A model generated the notes under the pieces. The model made no database searches, was not told the DNA's origin, and was given only the letters and a program-made list of their open reading frames with translations. A program made the translations under genes and the position numbers. A stretch of DNA of 64,000 nucleotides from Mycobacterium seoulense (GTDB lineage Bacteria > Actinomycetota > Actinomycetes > Mycobacteriales > Mycobacteriaceae): the NCBI RefSeq assembly GCF_010731595.1, contig NZ_AP022582.1, positions 5,270,001 to 5,334,000 on the forward strand, in the 5' to 3' direction. Positions 39,441 to 49,578 of the stretch are shown here, piece by piece (positions within the stretch are counted from its first letter, which is position 1; each line of letters begins with the position of its first letter).

Positions 39441-40177
39441 GACGGCAGCAGCTCGGCGAGGTCGGTGACCACCACGTCGGCGCCGTTGCGGCGCAGATCG
39501 TCGGCCTGGCCCACCCGGTCGACGCCCACCACGTAGCCGAAGTTACCGGCGTGGCCGGCCTGCACGCCCGAGATCGCGTCCTCGAACACGGCGGCGGCGT
39601 CGGCGGGCACGCCGAGCAGCTCGGCCCCCCGCAGGTAGGAGTCCGGGGCGGGCTTGCCGGCGATGTGCTCGTCGCGCAGCGTGACGCCGTCCACCCGTTG
39701 CTGGATGAACCGGTCCAGGCCGGTGATCTCGAGGACGTCGCGCGTGTTGGCGCTCGAGGACACCACCGCGATGCCCAGGCCGGCGGCCGAGACCGCCTCC
39801 AGGTATCTGCGTGAACCTTCGAAGACTTCGACGCCGTCCTTGCGCAGGACCTGCTGGAACATGTCGTTCTTGCGGTTGCCCAGGCCGTACACCGTCTCGG
39901 CGTCTCCCGGGTCGTCGGGGCTGCCGTCGGGCAGGTCGATCCCGCGGCTCTGCAGGAACGACCGGACCCCGTCCTCGCGCTTCTTGCCGTCCACGTACTG
40001 GCGGTAGTCGGCGGCCGCGTCGAAGGGGACGAATTTCTCGCCCGTGCGCTCGGCCCGCTCGGACAGGTAGTCGTCGAACATGGCCTTCCAGGCCTTGGTG
40101 TGCACGCTGGCGGTGTCGGTCAGCACACCGTCGAGGTCGAACAGGCAGGCGTGCACCTTCTCCGGCAGACCCAGCAC
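39437..40177 (-). CDS. Beta-phosphoglucomutase-type HAD protein (Rv3400 type)
   Basis: A 246-residue HAD phosphomutase. The nucleophile/acid pair is in [17 protein letters not shown], with [13 protein letters not shown] (motif II), [10 protein letters not shown] (Lys) and [15 protein letters not shown] (metal). It should convert beta-glucose-1-phosphate to glucose-6-phosphate. GTG 40177 follows GCGAGG; ATGA overlap with the GH65 gene couples the two. Somewhat shorter than Rv3400 (262 aa). A 222-nt spacer separates it from the accessory operon and holds no gene that I can support. Confidence 0.92.
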   Translation of the reverse strand: MLGLPEKVHACLFDLDGVLTDTASVHTKAWKAMFDDYLSERAERTGEKFVPFDAAADYRQYVDGKKREDGVRSFLQSRGIDLPDGSPDDPGDAETVYGLGNRKNDMFQQVLRKDGVEVFEGSRRYLEAVSAAGLGIAVVSSSANTRDVLEITGLDRFIQQRVDGVTLRDEHIAGKPAPDSYLRGAELLGVPADAAAVFEDAISGVQAGHAGNFGYVVGVDRVGQADDLRRNGADVVVTDLAELLPS

Positions 40178-40399
40178 GGGGGACCTCGCTTCCTATCCTT
40201 CGGGGACAAGTTAAGCGATACCCACTCCACCATGCGGACATGTCAGTCGCCAAACGTTCACCGGATCGTGCGACGCCGGACGGGATCGTGGTTGGCGAGC
40301 GATGCGCGCGCGGATGCGAACAGCAAGAGTGCCCAGACGATGTAGACGGTGGAGAACATGACGGCTAACAGGTCGCCGCTGGCCCCGGTTGGGGCGGCG

Positions 40400-41293
40400 T
40401 CACGTGTCGGCCGCCCGTCTTCCGCTTTGCCGGATGACGCGGACCATCTCCGCTGGGCGCTCGAGCGCCGAGAAGTGGCCGGCACCGGGCACCGTGACGG
40501 GCTGGACATTCAGTTGGCGAGCGACGTGCTCGCGCTCGGCCGTGCGGGACCAATCGTGCTCGCTGTACACCAGCGTGACGGGCGCCGTCACCTGCGGGTA
40601 GCGGCTTCGTGCGTCGACGAACCCGTCGAGGCTGCGCATGATGGCGCGGTTCACCACGGGGTAACCGGGTCGCCGGCCGCTTCGGCGGAGCTCTGTGAGC
40701 AGGTCATCCGGGAGCGCGCGGCGGTCCGCGAAGCCGCCCCGCAACACGCCCCGCAGGATCAGGCGATTCTCCAGCCGCGCGAAGACCGGTCCGCAGCCGG
40801 GCAGTCGGACGCCCGTTCCGATGACGCGCGCGAACCAGTTACCGCGCTCCAGGCCGCTCGGGTAGTCGTAGGGGTTGAAGGCCACCACGTTGCTTACCCG
40901 GTCGCTCAGCTCGATCGAGGCCAACAGCGCGATCGCGGCACCCATCGATTCGCCGGCCAAAGTCACGTCGCGCAGGCCAAGGGATTTCACGAATTCGACG
41001 ACGGCGATGCGTAGCTCCGGTTCGCCGTAGCGCGCGCCGGGGACGATGTCGGACCATCCCATGCCGGGCAGATCCAGCGCGTAGACCGTGAATTCGTCCC
41101 AGAGCCCGGGGATGACACGCTGGAAGTAGTCCAGCTGGGTGCGAACGGTGTGCAGCAGGACGAGCGGGGGTCCGGTTCCGGTCGTGAAGTAGCGCAACCG
41201 GGATCCGTCGGACCGTTGGAAGAAACTGGTCTCACCTCGGCCGCCGCTCCATTTCGTCGTGTAGCGCCGGTCTGGAATATCGTTGGGCTGCAT
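40400..41293 (-). CDS. Alpha/beta hydrolase of the MFS-methyltransferase operon
   Basis: A 297-residue hydrolase with complete triad elements: nucleophile in GESMGAA, acid in YSEHDWSR and His in GAGHFSALERP; LVLLHTVRTQLDYF is the oxyanion part. ATG 41293 (MQPNDIPDRR) lies 5 nt after the stop of the upstream methyltransferase, so it is the last gene of a four-gene unit (MFS-MTase-MTase-hydrolase). Its role could be hydrolysis of an ester or amide in the molecule modified by the operon. No signal peptide. I recall no counterpart here in M. tuberculosis. Confidence 0.85.
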   Translation of the reverse strand: MQPNDIPDRRYTTKWSGGRGETSFFQRSDGSRLRYFTTGTGPPLVLLHTVRTQLDYFQRVIPGLWDEFTVYALDLPGMGWSDIVPGARYGEPELRIAVVEFVKSLGLRDVTLAGESMGAAIALLASIELSDRVSNVVAFNPYDYPSGLERGNWFARVIGTGVRLPGCGPVFARLENRLILRGVLRGGFADRRALPDDLLTELRRSGRRPGYPVVNRAIMRSLDGFVDARSRYPQVTAPVTLVYSEHDWSRTAEREHVARQLNVQPVTVPGAGHFSALERPAEMVRVIRQSGRRAADT

Positions 41294-41298
41294 GATAT

Positions 41299-42102
41299 TC
41301 AGCGCCTGCAAATGGCCTGGACGGCCCGCAGGCGTCCGTCGGCAAGGGCGTGGGTGAGATTTTCGACTTTGCGTGGGAAGTCGGTGACGAAGGCGTGCAG
41401 GCCCAGCGGGTTGGCGGGCTGCGCCACGAGGGCCCGCATCACCGAGGCCGCCTCGTCGGTGAGGTCCTTCCAGTGTTCGACGGTGAACCCCGCCGACTCG
41501 ACGGTGGCCCGCAATTCGTTGGGGGTGACCAGATGGCTGCGGCTAGGGTGATCGGCCCACGGCAGCGGATAGTCGAGTGGGGTGCCATCCCCAATCGCGA
41601 TGTCCCACAGCGCAAGTAGTCCGCCATCTTTGAGCACCCGCCGTGCTTCAGCGTACAGGCGCGCCTTGTCGGCGATGTTCATCTGGACGTGCTGGCTGAT
41701 GGCGGAGTCGAAAACCGCGTCGGGAAAGGGGAGTTCGGTGACGTCCGCTTGATGAACGGAAATCCGATCGTCGAGGCCGACGAGTCGATTGAGCCAGCGG
41801 TTCGTTTCGCAGTACTCGTCGGTGAGGTCGACGGCGGTGACCTGGCTGCCGTAGCGCCCGGCGATGTAACGGGCGGTGCCGCCGACCCCGCTGCCGGCGT
41901 CGAGCACGGCGCTCTCGCCGGTGATCTGCGCCAGCTCCACCAGCTGCGCGGTGGCGATGCGACCCATGGTGTGGAAGTCCTCCAGCAGGCCCAGGTCGGC
42001 GGGGGCGAGGCGGTCGAGGTCCTTCCCGGCGGAGCGTAGCGCCTGCTCGATGTTGTTGCGCGACAGGCCGGTCGAGTACTGGCTCTGGATCGTCTGGTTC
42101 AT
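41299..42102 (-). CDS. Class I SAM-dependent small-molecule methyltransferase
   Basis: A 267-residue methyltransferase. The SAM motif AVLDAGSGVGGTARYIAGRYG is followed by VTAVDLTDEYCE, HQADVTELPFPDAVFD and EARRVLKDGGLLALWDI, the layout of UbiE/sarcosine-dimethylglycine-type enzymes. ATG 42102 has AAAGG upstream and overlaps the stop of the other methyltransferase (ATGA). The C-terminal half includes PWADHPSRSHLVTPNELRA. Substrate unknown. The tight overlap with a second, different methyltransferase suggests two methylations of one compound or related compounds. Confidence 0.87.
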   Translation of the reverse strand: MNQTIQSQYSTGLSRNNIEQALRSAGKDLDRLAPADLGLLEDFHTMGRIATAQLVELAQITGESAVLDAGSGVGGTARYIAGRYGSQVTAVDLTDEYCETNRWLNRLVGLDDRISVHQADVTELPFPDAVFDSAISQHVQMNIADKARLYAEARRVLKDGGLLALWDIAIGDGTPLDYPLPWADHPSRSHLVTPNELRATVESAGFTVEHWKDLTDEAASVMRALVAQPANPLGLHAFVTDFPRKVENLTHALADGRLRAVQAICRR

Positions 42103-42941
42103 TTTTGCACCTTTGTCCATGCGGTGATGATGGGTGGCATCGTGATGAGGGCGTTGGCCGCGAGGGCCTCCTCCCGGAAGCGCGGCACGAAATTGTCGAT
42201 GTCGGCGACCTCGTCGATGGCGAAGCCCCCTTGTCGTGCGATGGGGGACACCAGCCGCCAGACCTCCGCGGCGTAGGCCAGGATGTCGGTGTCGGCGGCC
42301 GTGCCGATCGGTGTGCCGAGGGTCAGCCGCGGCGCGCCCAGGCCGGCGTCGGCGAAGATCGTGTGCAGCGTGGTGCCGAACCGCGGACTGAGGCCCATGG
42401 CTTCGAAGGCGCGCACGATGCCCTCCGTCACCTGTCCGAACAGCGGCATGTCGGGGACGCTGCTCGCCCCGGTGATGTCGTTCTCGGAGAACGCGATCAC
42501 CCCGCCGGGGCGAACCAACGAGCTGAGCCGGCGCAGTGTGGCGGCCGGGTCGGGCAGATGCATCAGGATCAACCGGCCGACGACCGCGTCGACGGGCTCG
42601 TGGACTTCGATCGCGTCTATCGCGCTCTGGATGAAGTGCACTGTGGACAAGCCTTGTTCGGCGGCGCGGGCGCGGGCCAGCTCGATCATCTTCGGGGCGG
42701 CGTCAACGCCCAGGACGCTGCCCGCCGGACCGACCAGCCGGGCGGCGATGAACGACACGTCACCGGGCCCGCAACCGATGTCGAGCACACGCATGCCCGG
42801 CCGCAGCCCGGCGAGTCGCAGCGCATGCTCGGTGTAGTGGTCGTACAGCCGGCCCTGCAGGAGCAGTCGCTGCACCTCGACGTCGGCGTGGCCCAGGACG
42901 TACGTGCTGCCGGTGGCAGACGACGACGGCGTCGTACTCAT
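42099..42941 (-). CDS. Class I SAM-dependent methyltransferase
   Basis: A 280-residue methyltransferase with LRPGMRVLDIGCGPGDVSFI (SAM loop), GVDAAPKMIELARARA, FIQSAIDAIEVHEPVDAVVG and LVRPGGVIAFSENDI. It differs clearly from its neighbour, so it is not a recent duplicate. ATG 42941 overlaps the MFS transporter stop (ATGA), with GAGAGGA upstream. The C-terminal region (ADTDILAYAAEVWRLVSPIA) resembles small-molecule O- or C-methyltransferases. Substrate unknown. Confidence 0.87.
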   Translation of the reverse strand: MSTTPSSSATGSTYVLGHADVEVQRLLLQGRLYDHYTEHALRLAGLRPGMRVLDIGCGPGDVSFIAARLVGPAGSVLGVDAAPKMIELARARAAEQGLSTVHFIQSAIDAIEVHEPVDAVVGRLILMHLPDPAATLRRLSSLVRPGGVIAFSENDITGASSVPDMPLFGQVTEGIVRAFEAMGLSPRFGTTLHTIFADAGLGAPRLTLGTPIGTAADTDILAYAAEVWRLVSPIARQGGFAIDEVADIDNFVPRFREEALAANALITMPPIITAWTKVQK

Positions 42942-44476
42942 CGCGCATCGATCCTCTCCCGTGCAGGTGCCGGTTGGCCGGCCCGGGCGGGTAGCAGCCA
43001 GCCGACGATGATCGCCGCACTCAGCGCGATGCCCGCGCATACCAGGGAACTCACCTGCAGGCCGTCCAGGAATGCGTGATTGACGACGCCGCGGACGTAG
43101 CCGGCTTGTGACACCGGCAGCTGCTCGATCACCCCGTGCGCCAAGGCCATCGAGTGCCGCATCGGCTCGACGGGCAACCCCGGCAGGGCTGTCGCCCCGA
43201 GATGTCCCGAGTACACCGAGGCGAAGATGCTGCCCGCGATGGCCACGCCGAGCGTCCCCCCGAGTTCTCGGGTGGTGTCGTTGACGGCCGAGCCGACCCC
43301 GGCCTTGTCGGCGGACAGCGACCCCATGATCGCCTCGGTGGCCGGTGAAACGGTCAGGCCGAGGCCGCCGCCGAGCAGCAGCATCTGCGTGGCGATCTGG
43401 GTGTACGGCGTGGCGGCATCGGCGGTGGAAGCCCAGGCCAGCCCGGCGGCGAAGACGGTGAGGCCGGCGGCGACGACGCCGGTGCTGCCCACCCGTTCCA
43501 CCAGTCGGGGACCCGCGATGCTGGCCAGCGCGATGGAGCCGGCGACCGGGAGCAACCGCACCCCACTCTGAAATGCGGTGTAGTCCTTGATGAATTGGAA
43601 GTACTGGGTGATGACGAAGATGAATCCGAACAACGTCAGGAAGCCGGCGGTCACCGCGAGGCTGCCGCCGGAGAATCGGCGGTTGGCGAACACCGACACG
43701 TCCAGCATGGGGTGGGTGCTGCGCCGCTCCCACAGCGCAAAGCCGGCGAGAACCATTGCGGCGACGGCGAATCCGGCCGCGGTCCGGACGTTGGTCCATC
43801 CCCAGGTGGGCGCCTCGATGACGGTGTAGACCAGCGCCGTGATGCCGACCGCGGACAACATGAGGCCGGGGACGTCGACGCGCGGGGCCGCCGGGTCGCG
43901 CGACGTCGGCACGAACAGGGCGCCCCCGACGATGGCCAGCGCGGCGATCGGGATGTTCACCATGAAGATCGACCCCCACCAGAAGTGTTCGAGCAGCCAG
44001 CCGCCGCTGATCGGCCCTACGGCCACCCCGACTCCCACCATGGCCGCCCACAGCCCGATTGCCTTGGCGCGCGGTACCGGGTCGGTGAAGATGTTGGTGA
44101 TCAGGCCCAGCGTGGTCGGGAAGATCACCGCCGCGCCCACGCCCATGGCGGCGCGGGCCGCGATCAGCGCGTCGGACGAATGCACCTGTGCCGCAACGCC
44201 GGAAGTCACAGCGAACAGGGCGAGGCCGAGGCTCAGAGCGCCGCGTCTGCCGTACCGGTCGGACAGGCTGCCCGCCGAGAGCAGCAGGCCCGACATCACC
44301 AGGGTGTAGGCGTCGACGATCCATTGCAGCTGCGCGGTGTCGGCGCCGAGGTCGCGCGACAAGGTGGGCAGGGCGACGTTGACGATGGTGGCGTCGACGC
44401 TGATGACGAAGACCGCGAGGCAGATGACGGCGAGCGCGGCGATCGGGCGGTTCCGAAGCAGGGGTTCGTTGCTCAT
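42938..44476 (-). CDS. DHA2-type MFS efflux transporter
   Basis: A 512-residue protein with 14 predicted membrane helices, typical of drug:H+ antiporter family 2. Motif A reads GSLSDRYGRRGALSLG; the first helix includes AVICLAVFVISVDATIVNVALP with the DHA2 motif D1; the antiporter motif C region is AAMVGVGVAVGPISGGWL. ATG 44476 lies 7 nt after TACCGT (minus strand), so the mRNA is probably leaderless. It is first in a four-gene unit and divergent from an HxlR-type gene. It likely exports a toxic or modified small molecule. Confidence 0.9.
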   Translation of the reverse strand: MSNEPLLRNRPIAALAVICLAVFVISVDATIVNVALPTLSRDLGADTAQLQWIVDAYTLVMSGLLLSAGSLSDRYGRRGALSLGLALFAVTSGVAAQVHSSDALIAARAAMGVGAAVIFPTTLGLITNIFTDPVPRAKAIGLWAAMVGVGVAVGPISGGWLLEHFWWGSIFMVNIPIAALAIVGGALFVPTSRDPAAPRVDVPGLMLSAVGITALVYTVIEAPTWGWTNVRTAAGFAVAAMVLAGFALWERRSTHPMLDVSVFANRRFSGGSLAVTAGFLTLFGFIFVITQYFQFIKDYTAFQSGVRLLPVAGSIALASIAGPRLVERVGSTGVVAAGLTVFAAGLAWASTADAATPYTQIATQMLLLGGGLGLTVSPATEAIMGSLSADKAGVGSAVNDTTRELGGTLGVAIAGSIFASVYSGHLGATALPGLPVEPMRHSMALAHGVIEQLPVSQAGYVRGVVNHAFLDGLQVSSLVCAGIALSAAIIVGWLLPARAGQPAPARERIDAR

Positions 44477-44554
44477 GAACAAGACGGTAAAGCTAGAAGA
44501 CAAACAAATCAAGTAAAGAGTAGAAAAAGTTGTCTGTCGTGCTAGGATGGGCCG
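44477..44554. promoter_or_regulatory. Divergent promoter MFS operon / HxlR
   Basis: 78 bases, clearly AT-rich. Leftward TACCGT stands 7 nt before the MFS ATG and rightward TAGGAT (44543-44548) 6 nt before the HxlR GTG. AGACAA (44498-44503) and TTGTCT (44530-44535) form a spaced inverted repeat, a possible regulator site between the two promoters. Confidence 0.5.
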
Positions 44555-45196
44555 GTGGCGTCCCGCAGGAACTACAACCAGAACTGCCCGATCGCGCGCG
44601 GCCTCGACGTCCTCGGCGAGCGGTGGACCCTGCTGATCCTGCGCGAGCTGGTCGGCGGAGCCCGCCGCTACGGGGACCTGCGCGACGCGCTGCCCGGCAT
44701 CGCGACCAATCTGCTGGCCGAGCGGCTCAAGGAGCTGCAGGAGGCCGGGCTCGTCGAAAGGACCGACCTGCCCGCCCCGATCGGGCGCACGGTCTACACG
44801 CTGAGCGACATGGGCTGGCAACGGGTGCTGCCGGTGTTGCGAAGCGTCGCGTTGTTCGGGTTGGACCGGCTGGACCCGATCGGGGACGGCCCGGCATCGC
44901 CGTTGAACGGATTCCTGGCCGGATTCCTGCTCGGCTTCGATTCGGGCGGCGCGGCCGGGCTGGAAGCGACGATCCGTATCGAGATCGACGGCCGCCGTTT
45001 CGAATTCGCGGTGACGCAATGCCGGCTCGCCGGCGCTCGCGGTGAACCCGCGGTGACGATCACCGCCCAGGCGGCGGATCTGGTCGCCGCACGCCTCGGG
45101 ACCAGCGACGCCAAGCGCAAGGCGGCGCTGCGGCGCGTCACCTTCGATGGGGACCCGGACACCGTCGGGGCGGTGCGTCGGGCGTTTGCGCTGTAG
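44555..45196 (+). CDS. HxlR-family regulator with SCP2-like C-terminal domain
   Basis: A 213-residue protein. Residues 1 to about 105 are an HxlR winged helix with the diagnostic Cys (NQNCPIARGLDVLGERWTLL, YGDLRDALPGIATNLLAERL, LVERTDLPAPIGRTVYTLS). The remaining roughly 100 residues (LEATIRIEIDGRRFEFAV, AVTITAQAADLVAARLG) resemble an SCP2-like hydrophobic-ligand domain. HxlR proteins are usually about 110 aa, so this is a one-component sensor-regulator fusion. It is leaderless and divergent from the MFS operon, which it probably controls in response to a small lipophilic molecule. Confidence 0.85.
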   Translation: MASRRNYNQNCPIARGLDVLGERWTLLILRELVGGARRYGDLRDALPGIATNLLAERLKELQEAGLVERTDLPAPIGRTVYTLSDMGWQRVLPVLRSVALFGLDRLDPIGDGPASPLNGFLAGFLLGFDSGGAAGLEATIRIEIDGRRFEFAVTQCRLAGARGEPAVTITAQAADLVAARLGTSDAKRKAALRRVTFDGDPDTVGAVRRAFAL

Positions 45197-45199
45197 AGC

Positions 45200-45847
45200 T
45201 CACTGTTCGAGCAGGGCGGCGATCCACGCCTGCGCGATGAACTTGCCGTAGCGCGTGGCCGACCAACCGCGTTCGAGGACGAGCAGCTCGTACAGCTCGG
45301 GTGCGTGATACGTCCACAAAATGTCACGCGCCTGTCTGGCGCTGACCCGGAGCTGTCCCGTGCCGGCCAGATCGGAGGCGAACATCGTCATGCCGGTCAG
45401 GGTTTCGTCCCTGATCTGCTTCCACACATTCGCGGCGTCCGGAGAGGAGGCCGCGCCGTCGCGCGCGAGCAGCTGGACCGGTGCGCTGCGCGGCATGCTG
45501 GCGGCCAGGTGCTTGGCGTAGAGCTCCAGCTTGTCGACTGCCTCGGTCGCGTTGGCCACATTCTGGATGACGTCTCGCTCGACCATCGGGATCGGTTCGT
45601 CGTCGCCGGCCACGGACACATCGAAAAGTGCTTTCAACACGCCCGCTTTCGTCGAGAAGGCCTTGTACACCGTCTCGACTGAGACGCCCGCGTCGCGGGC
45701 GATCTCGCCGATGGTCGTCGCCGCATAGCCCTGGGCCAGGAACCGCCGCCGGGCGGCCGCCAGCACCGCATGCCGGTTGTGCTGTGCCTGCTGTCTGCGA
45801 CGGGTGGAGTCGTACCGCCGTGGAGGCTGGCGCTTGACAGATCCCAT
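45200..45847 (-). CDS. TetR-family regulator
   Basis: A 215-residue regulator. The N-terminal HTH is LAAARRRFLAQGYAATTIGE followed by IARDAGVSVETVYKAFSTKAG. A basic N-terminal arm (KRQPPRRYDSTRRRQQ) precedes it. It is convergent with the HxlR gene (3-nt gap) and divergent from the acyl-CoA-dehydrogenase-like gene; the spacer holds ATACA-N6-TGTAT, a plausible operator. It most likely controls that neighbour and itself. Inducer unknown. Confidence 0.87.
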   Translation of the reverse strand: MGSVKRQPPRRYDSTRRRQQAQHNRHAVLAAARRRFLAQGYAATTIGEIARDAGVSVETVYKAFSTKAGVLKALFDVSVAGDDEPIPMVERDVIQNVANATEAVDKLELYAKHLAASMPRSAPVQLLARDGAASSPDAANVWKQIRDETLTGMTMFASDLAGTGQLRVSARQARDILWTYHAPELYELLVLERGWSATRYGKFIAQAWIAALLEQ

Positions 45848-45872
45848 AATTCAGTACATTCGCCTATATCTA

Positions 45873-45888
45873 ATACAAATCACTGTAT
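45873..45888. promoter_or_regulatory. Candidate TetR operator
   Basis: ATACA-AATCAC-TGTAT is a perfect 5-bp-arm inverted repeat midway between the divergent TetR gene (45847) and the flavoenzyme gene (45908). Confidence 0.45.
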
Positions 45889-45907
45889 CAGAAGTGGGGA
45901 GCTCGAC

Positions 45908-47104
45908 ATGACAACCGCAACCCGCCACGCCGCCGGCATTCCGGACGTCCGCCATCCCGCCGACGTGGCGCGCGCCCTGGCACCGGAAATCTCGCGGCGC
46001 GTCGCCGAGGCCGAAACGCTCGGCGCCTTGCCGATCGACTTGGTCGAACGGATGCGCGCCGCCGGTGTCTTTCGTGCCCTGCAACCACGCTCTCTCGGCG
46101 GATTCGAAGTGGCCCCGATCGCGTTCGTCGAGATGATCGAGGAACTGGCGCGCGCCGACGGTTCGGTGGGCTGGCTCGCGGCCATCGGGGCGGGCGCGCC
46201 CGCGTTCACCGCGTGGCTCGAACCCGCTGTCGCCGCAGCGCTGTTCGGCCCGGACGCCGACTTCCTCGCGGCGACGGTGTTCGCCCCCACCGGGCGTGCC
46301 GTCCCGGACGGCCGTGGCCACTTCGTGGTCGACGGCCGGTGGCCGTTCGCCAGCGGTTGCCGCCATGCCGAATGGATGCTGGGCGGGATGTTCGTCCTCG
46401 ACGGTGACGCCCCGCGCATGATCGCCGAGCAGGGCCCGGACTGGCGCCTCGCGTTCTTTCCACGTGCCGACGCCGAGATCGTCGAGAACTGGGACGTCCT
46501 GGGGCTGCGCGCCACCGGCAGCAACGACGTGGTCGGCCGAGATCTCGACATCGCCGAGGAACACACCATCAGCCCCTTCTTCCGGTCGGCCCGCCACGAC
46601 GGGCCGCTGTGGCGGTTACCGTTCTTCACGCTCGTGGGAGTAGGCCTAGTCGGTGTCCCGCTCGGGATCGCGCGGCGCGCACTCGACGAATTCGCCGAGC
46701 TGGCGGTGACGAAGACGCGTGCCGGCACGTTCGAGCCGGTCGCCGCCGACCCCGCCGCCCAAGTCGAATTCGCCCGTGCCGAAGCCGGTTTGAAGTCCGC
46801 CCGCGCCTTCGTTCTCGACGAGGCCGGCGCTTTGTGGGAAACCGCCCGCGCCGGCGATCCGCCGTCGCTGGTGCAGCGCGCCGGCTTCCAACTCGCCGCC
46901 CAACAGGCGATGCGCGCGGCGCTTCAAGCGGTGGATGCGGCGTTCAACCTGACCGGCGCCAGCGCGGTGCATGCGGGCCACCCGCTGCAGCGATGCTTCC
47001 GCGATATCCACACCGTCAGCCAGCACGTGTACTTCAGCCCGGCGGCCCTGAAGCGCTACGCCGGTACCCGATTCGGGATCGCTCAACCGACGCACCTGAT
47101 GTGA
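45908..47104 (+). CDS. Acyl-CoA-dehydrogenase-fold flavin monooxygenase-like protein
   Basis: A 398-residue protein of the HsaA/PigM-like branch of the acyl-CoA dehydrogenase superfamily: an N-terminal helical domain (LPIDLVERMRAAGVFRALQP, GGFEVAPIAFVEMIEELARA), a central beta domain (GHFVVDGRWPFASGCRHAEW, WDVLGLRATGSNDVVG) and a C-terminal type-2 helical domain ending RCFRDIHTVSQHVYFSPAA. This branch often hydroxylates aromatics or natural products with FMNH2 from a separate reductase; no reductase is adjacent. ATG 45908 follows GGGGAG. Divergent from a TetR gene. Substrate unknown. Confidence 0.85.
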   Translation: MTTATRHAAGIPDVRHPADVARALAPEISRRVAEAETLGALPIDLVERMRAAGVFRALQPRSLGGFEVAPIAFVEMIEELARADGSVGWLAAIGAGAPAFTAWLEPAVAAALFGPDADFLAATVFAPTGRAVPDGRGHFVVDGRWPFASGCRHAEWMLGGMFVLDGDAPRMIAEQGPDWRLAFFPRADAEIVENWDVLGLRATGSNDVVGRDLDIAEEHTISPFFRSARHDGPLWRLPFFTLVGVGLVGVPLGIARRALDEFAELAVTKTRAGTFEPVAADPAAQVEFARAEAGLKSARAFVLDEAGALWETARAGDPPSLVQRAGFQLAAQQAMRAALQAVDAAFNLTGASAVHAGHPLQRCFRDIHTVSQHVYFSPAALKRYAGTRFGIAQPTHLM

Positions 47105-47148
47105 CGCGGCGACGGTACGGCCCCAGCCGGGCGGTCATCGCCAGCCAC

Positions 47149-47154
47149 TAAGCT
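47149..47154 (+). promoter_or_regulatory. Leaderless -10 box of guaA
   Basis: TAAGCT (TANNNT) is 7 nt before GTG 47162, and there is no ribosome site, so guaA is probably leaderless. Confidence 0.55.
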
Positions 47155-47161
47155 GGCAGCC

Positions 47162-48721
<1,560 letters not shown>

Positions 48722-48839
48722 CCGGCGGGGCGAAATCCCCGCCACATCACACCCATCCGCCCCACCGGTATCGATCGCATAAAGCCGCCCCTCGCGTTTC
48801 TTGACGGTTGTCGGAGGGCGGGTGTTTACTCTCAATTAG

Positions 48840-48855
48840 TCGAACATACTTTCGA
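48840..48855 (+). promoter_or_regulatory. SOS (LexA) box before imuA'
   Basis: TCGAACATACTTTCGA fits the mycobacterial LexA consensus TCGAAC-N4-GTTCGA with one mismatch. It lies 36 nt before the imuA' start, so the operon should be induced by DNA damage. Confidence 0.85.
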
Positions 48856-48891
48856 AAATGGTCGTGCGAGAGCGGTGGTAGGAGGCTGGTC

Positions 48892-49572
48892 ATGACTGCG
48901 GCTTTCGCCCCGGATCAACGCCGGGAAACCCGCGTTGAGCAGCTCGAATCGCTGCGCCGACGGATGGCCGTGATCGCCGGGAAGGCGCCGGGGCCCGCAT
49001 CCGGCCGCGCCGGCGACCTGCTGCCGGAAACGGAATCCCAGCTGGCGCTGCCGCAGTGGCTGGCGGAGTCGCTGCCGGCGCCGCTGCCGCGGGGGACGGT
49101 GGCGGTGCTCTCGGGCGCCCGGTCGCTGCTGCTGGGCATGGTGGCCGCGGTGACGGCGGCGGGCGGCAACGTGGCAATCGTCGGCCAGCCGGACATCGGA
49201 CTGCTGGCCGCCGCGGAGATGGGGGCGGATCTGAGCCGGCTCGCCGTGATACCGGATCCCGGCAACGATCCGGTGGAGGTGGCCGCGGTGCTCGTCGACG
49301 GCATGGATCTGGTGGTCCTCGGCCTGGGCGGGCGCCGGGTGCCGCATACCCGGGCGCGGGCGGTGGTGGCGCGGGCCCGCAACAAGGGGTGCACCGTGTT
49401 GGTCACCGACGGCGACTGGCAGGGGGCACCCACCCGGCTGGAGGCCCGGGTCTGCGGCTACGAGATCACGCCGGGGAGCCGCCCCGGATTCGGTCGGATC
49501 AGCCGGGTGCGGCTGCAGGTCAGCGGGGTGTGTGCGGGACGACGGGTGACCACCCGGGCACGAGCCGGGTGA
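48892..49572 (+). CDS. imuA': Mutasome accessory protein ImuA'
   Basis: A 226-residue RecA-fold-like protein of the ImuA' type (Rv3395c), which with ImuB and DnaE2 carries out damage-induced mutagenic synthesis. It has an N-terminal coiled segment ([18 protein letters not shown]) and a core with [19 protein letters not shown] and [13 protein letters not shown], degenerate relative to the RecA Walker loop. The tail ends in a basic stretch ([13 protein letters not shown]). ATG 48892 follows GGAGG (48881-48885). imuB follows after 6 nt. SOS-controlled. Confidence 0.88.
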   Translation: MTAAFAPDQRRETRVEQLESLRRRMAVIAGKAPGPASGRAGDLLPETESQLALPQWLAESLPAPLPRGTVAVLSGARSLLLGMVAAVTAAGGNVAIVGQPDIGLLAAAEMGADLSRLAVIPDPGNDPVEVAAVLVDGMDLVVLGLGGRRVPHTRARAVVARARNKGCTVLVTDGDWQGAPTRLEARVCGYEITPGSRPGFGRISRVRLQVSGVCAGRRVTTRARAG

Positions 49573-49578
49573 ATTCCG

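Noticed and set aside
40258..40359. Possible 33-residue hydrophobic peptide (MFSTVYIVWALLLFASARAS) on the minus strand
   Set aside because: No ribosome site, no leaderless promoter geometry and no neighbour link; could be chance in a short spacer.
48724..48743. GC stem after guaA as an intrinsic terminator
   Set aside because: Seven-bp stem without a U-tract; may stall polymerase but cannot be called a terminator from sequence.
48801..48832. RecA-independent (PafBC-type) damage promoter before imuA' (TTGTCGGAG then TACTCT)
   Set aside because: One mismatch in the first element, and the spacing to the TANNNT box is 10 rather than the 8 nt I remember for the consensus; the LexA box is the better-supported signal.
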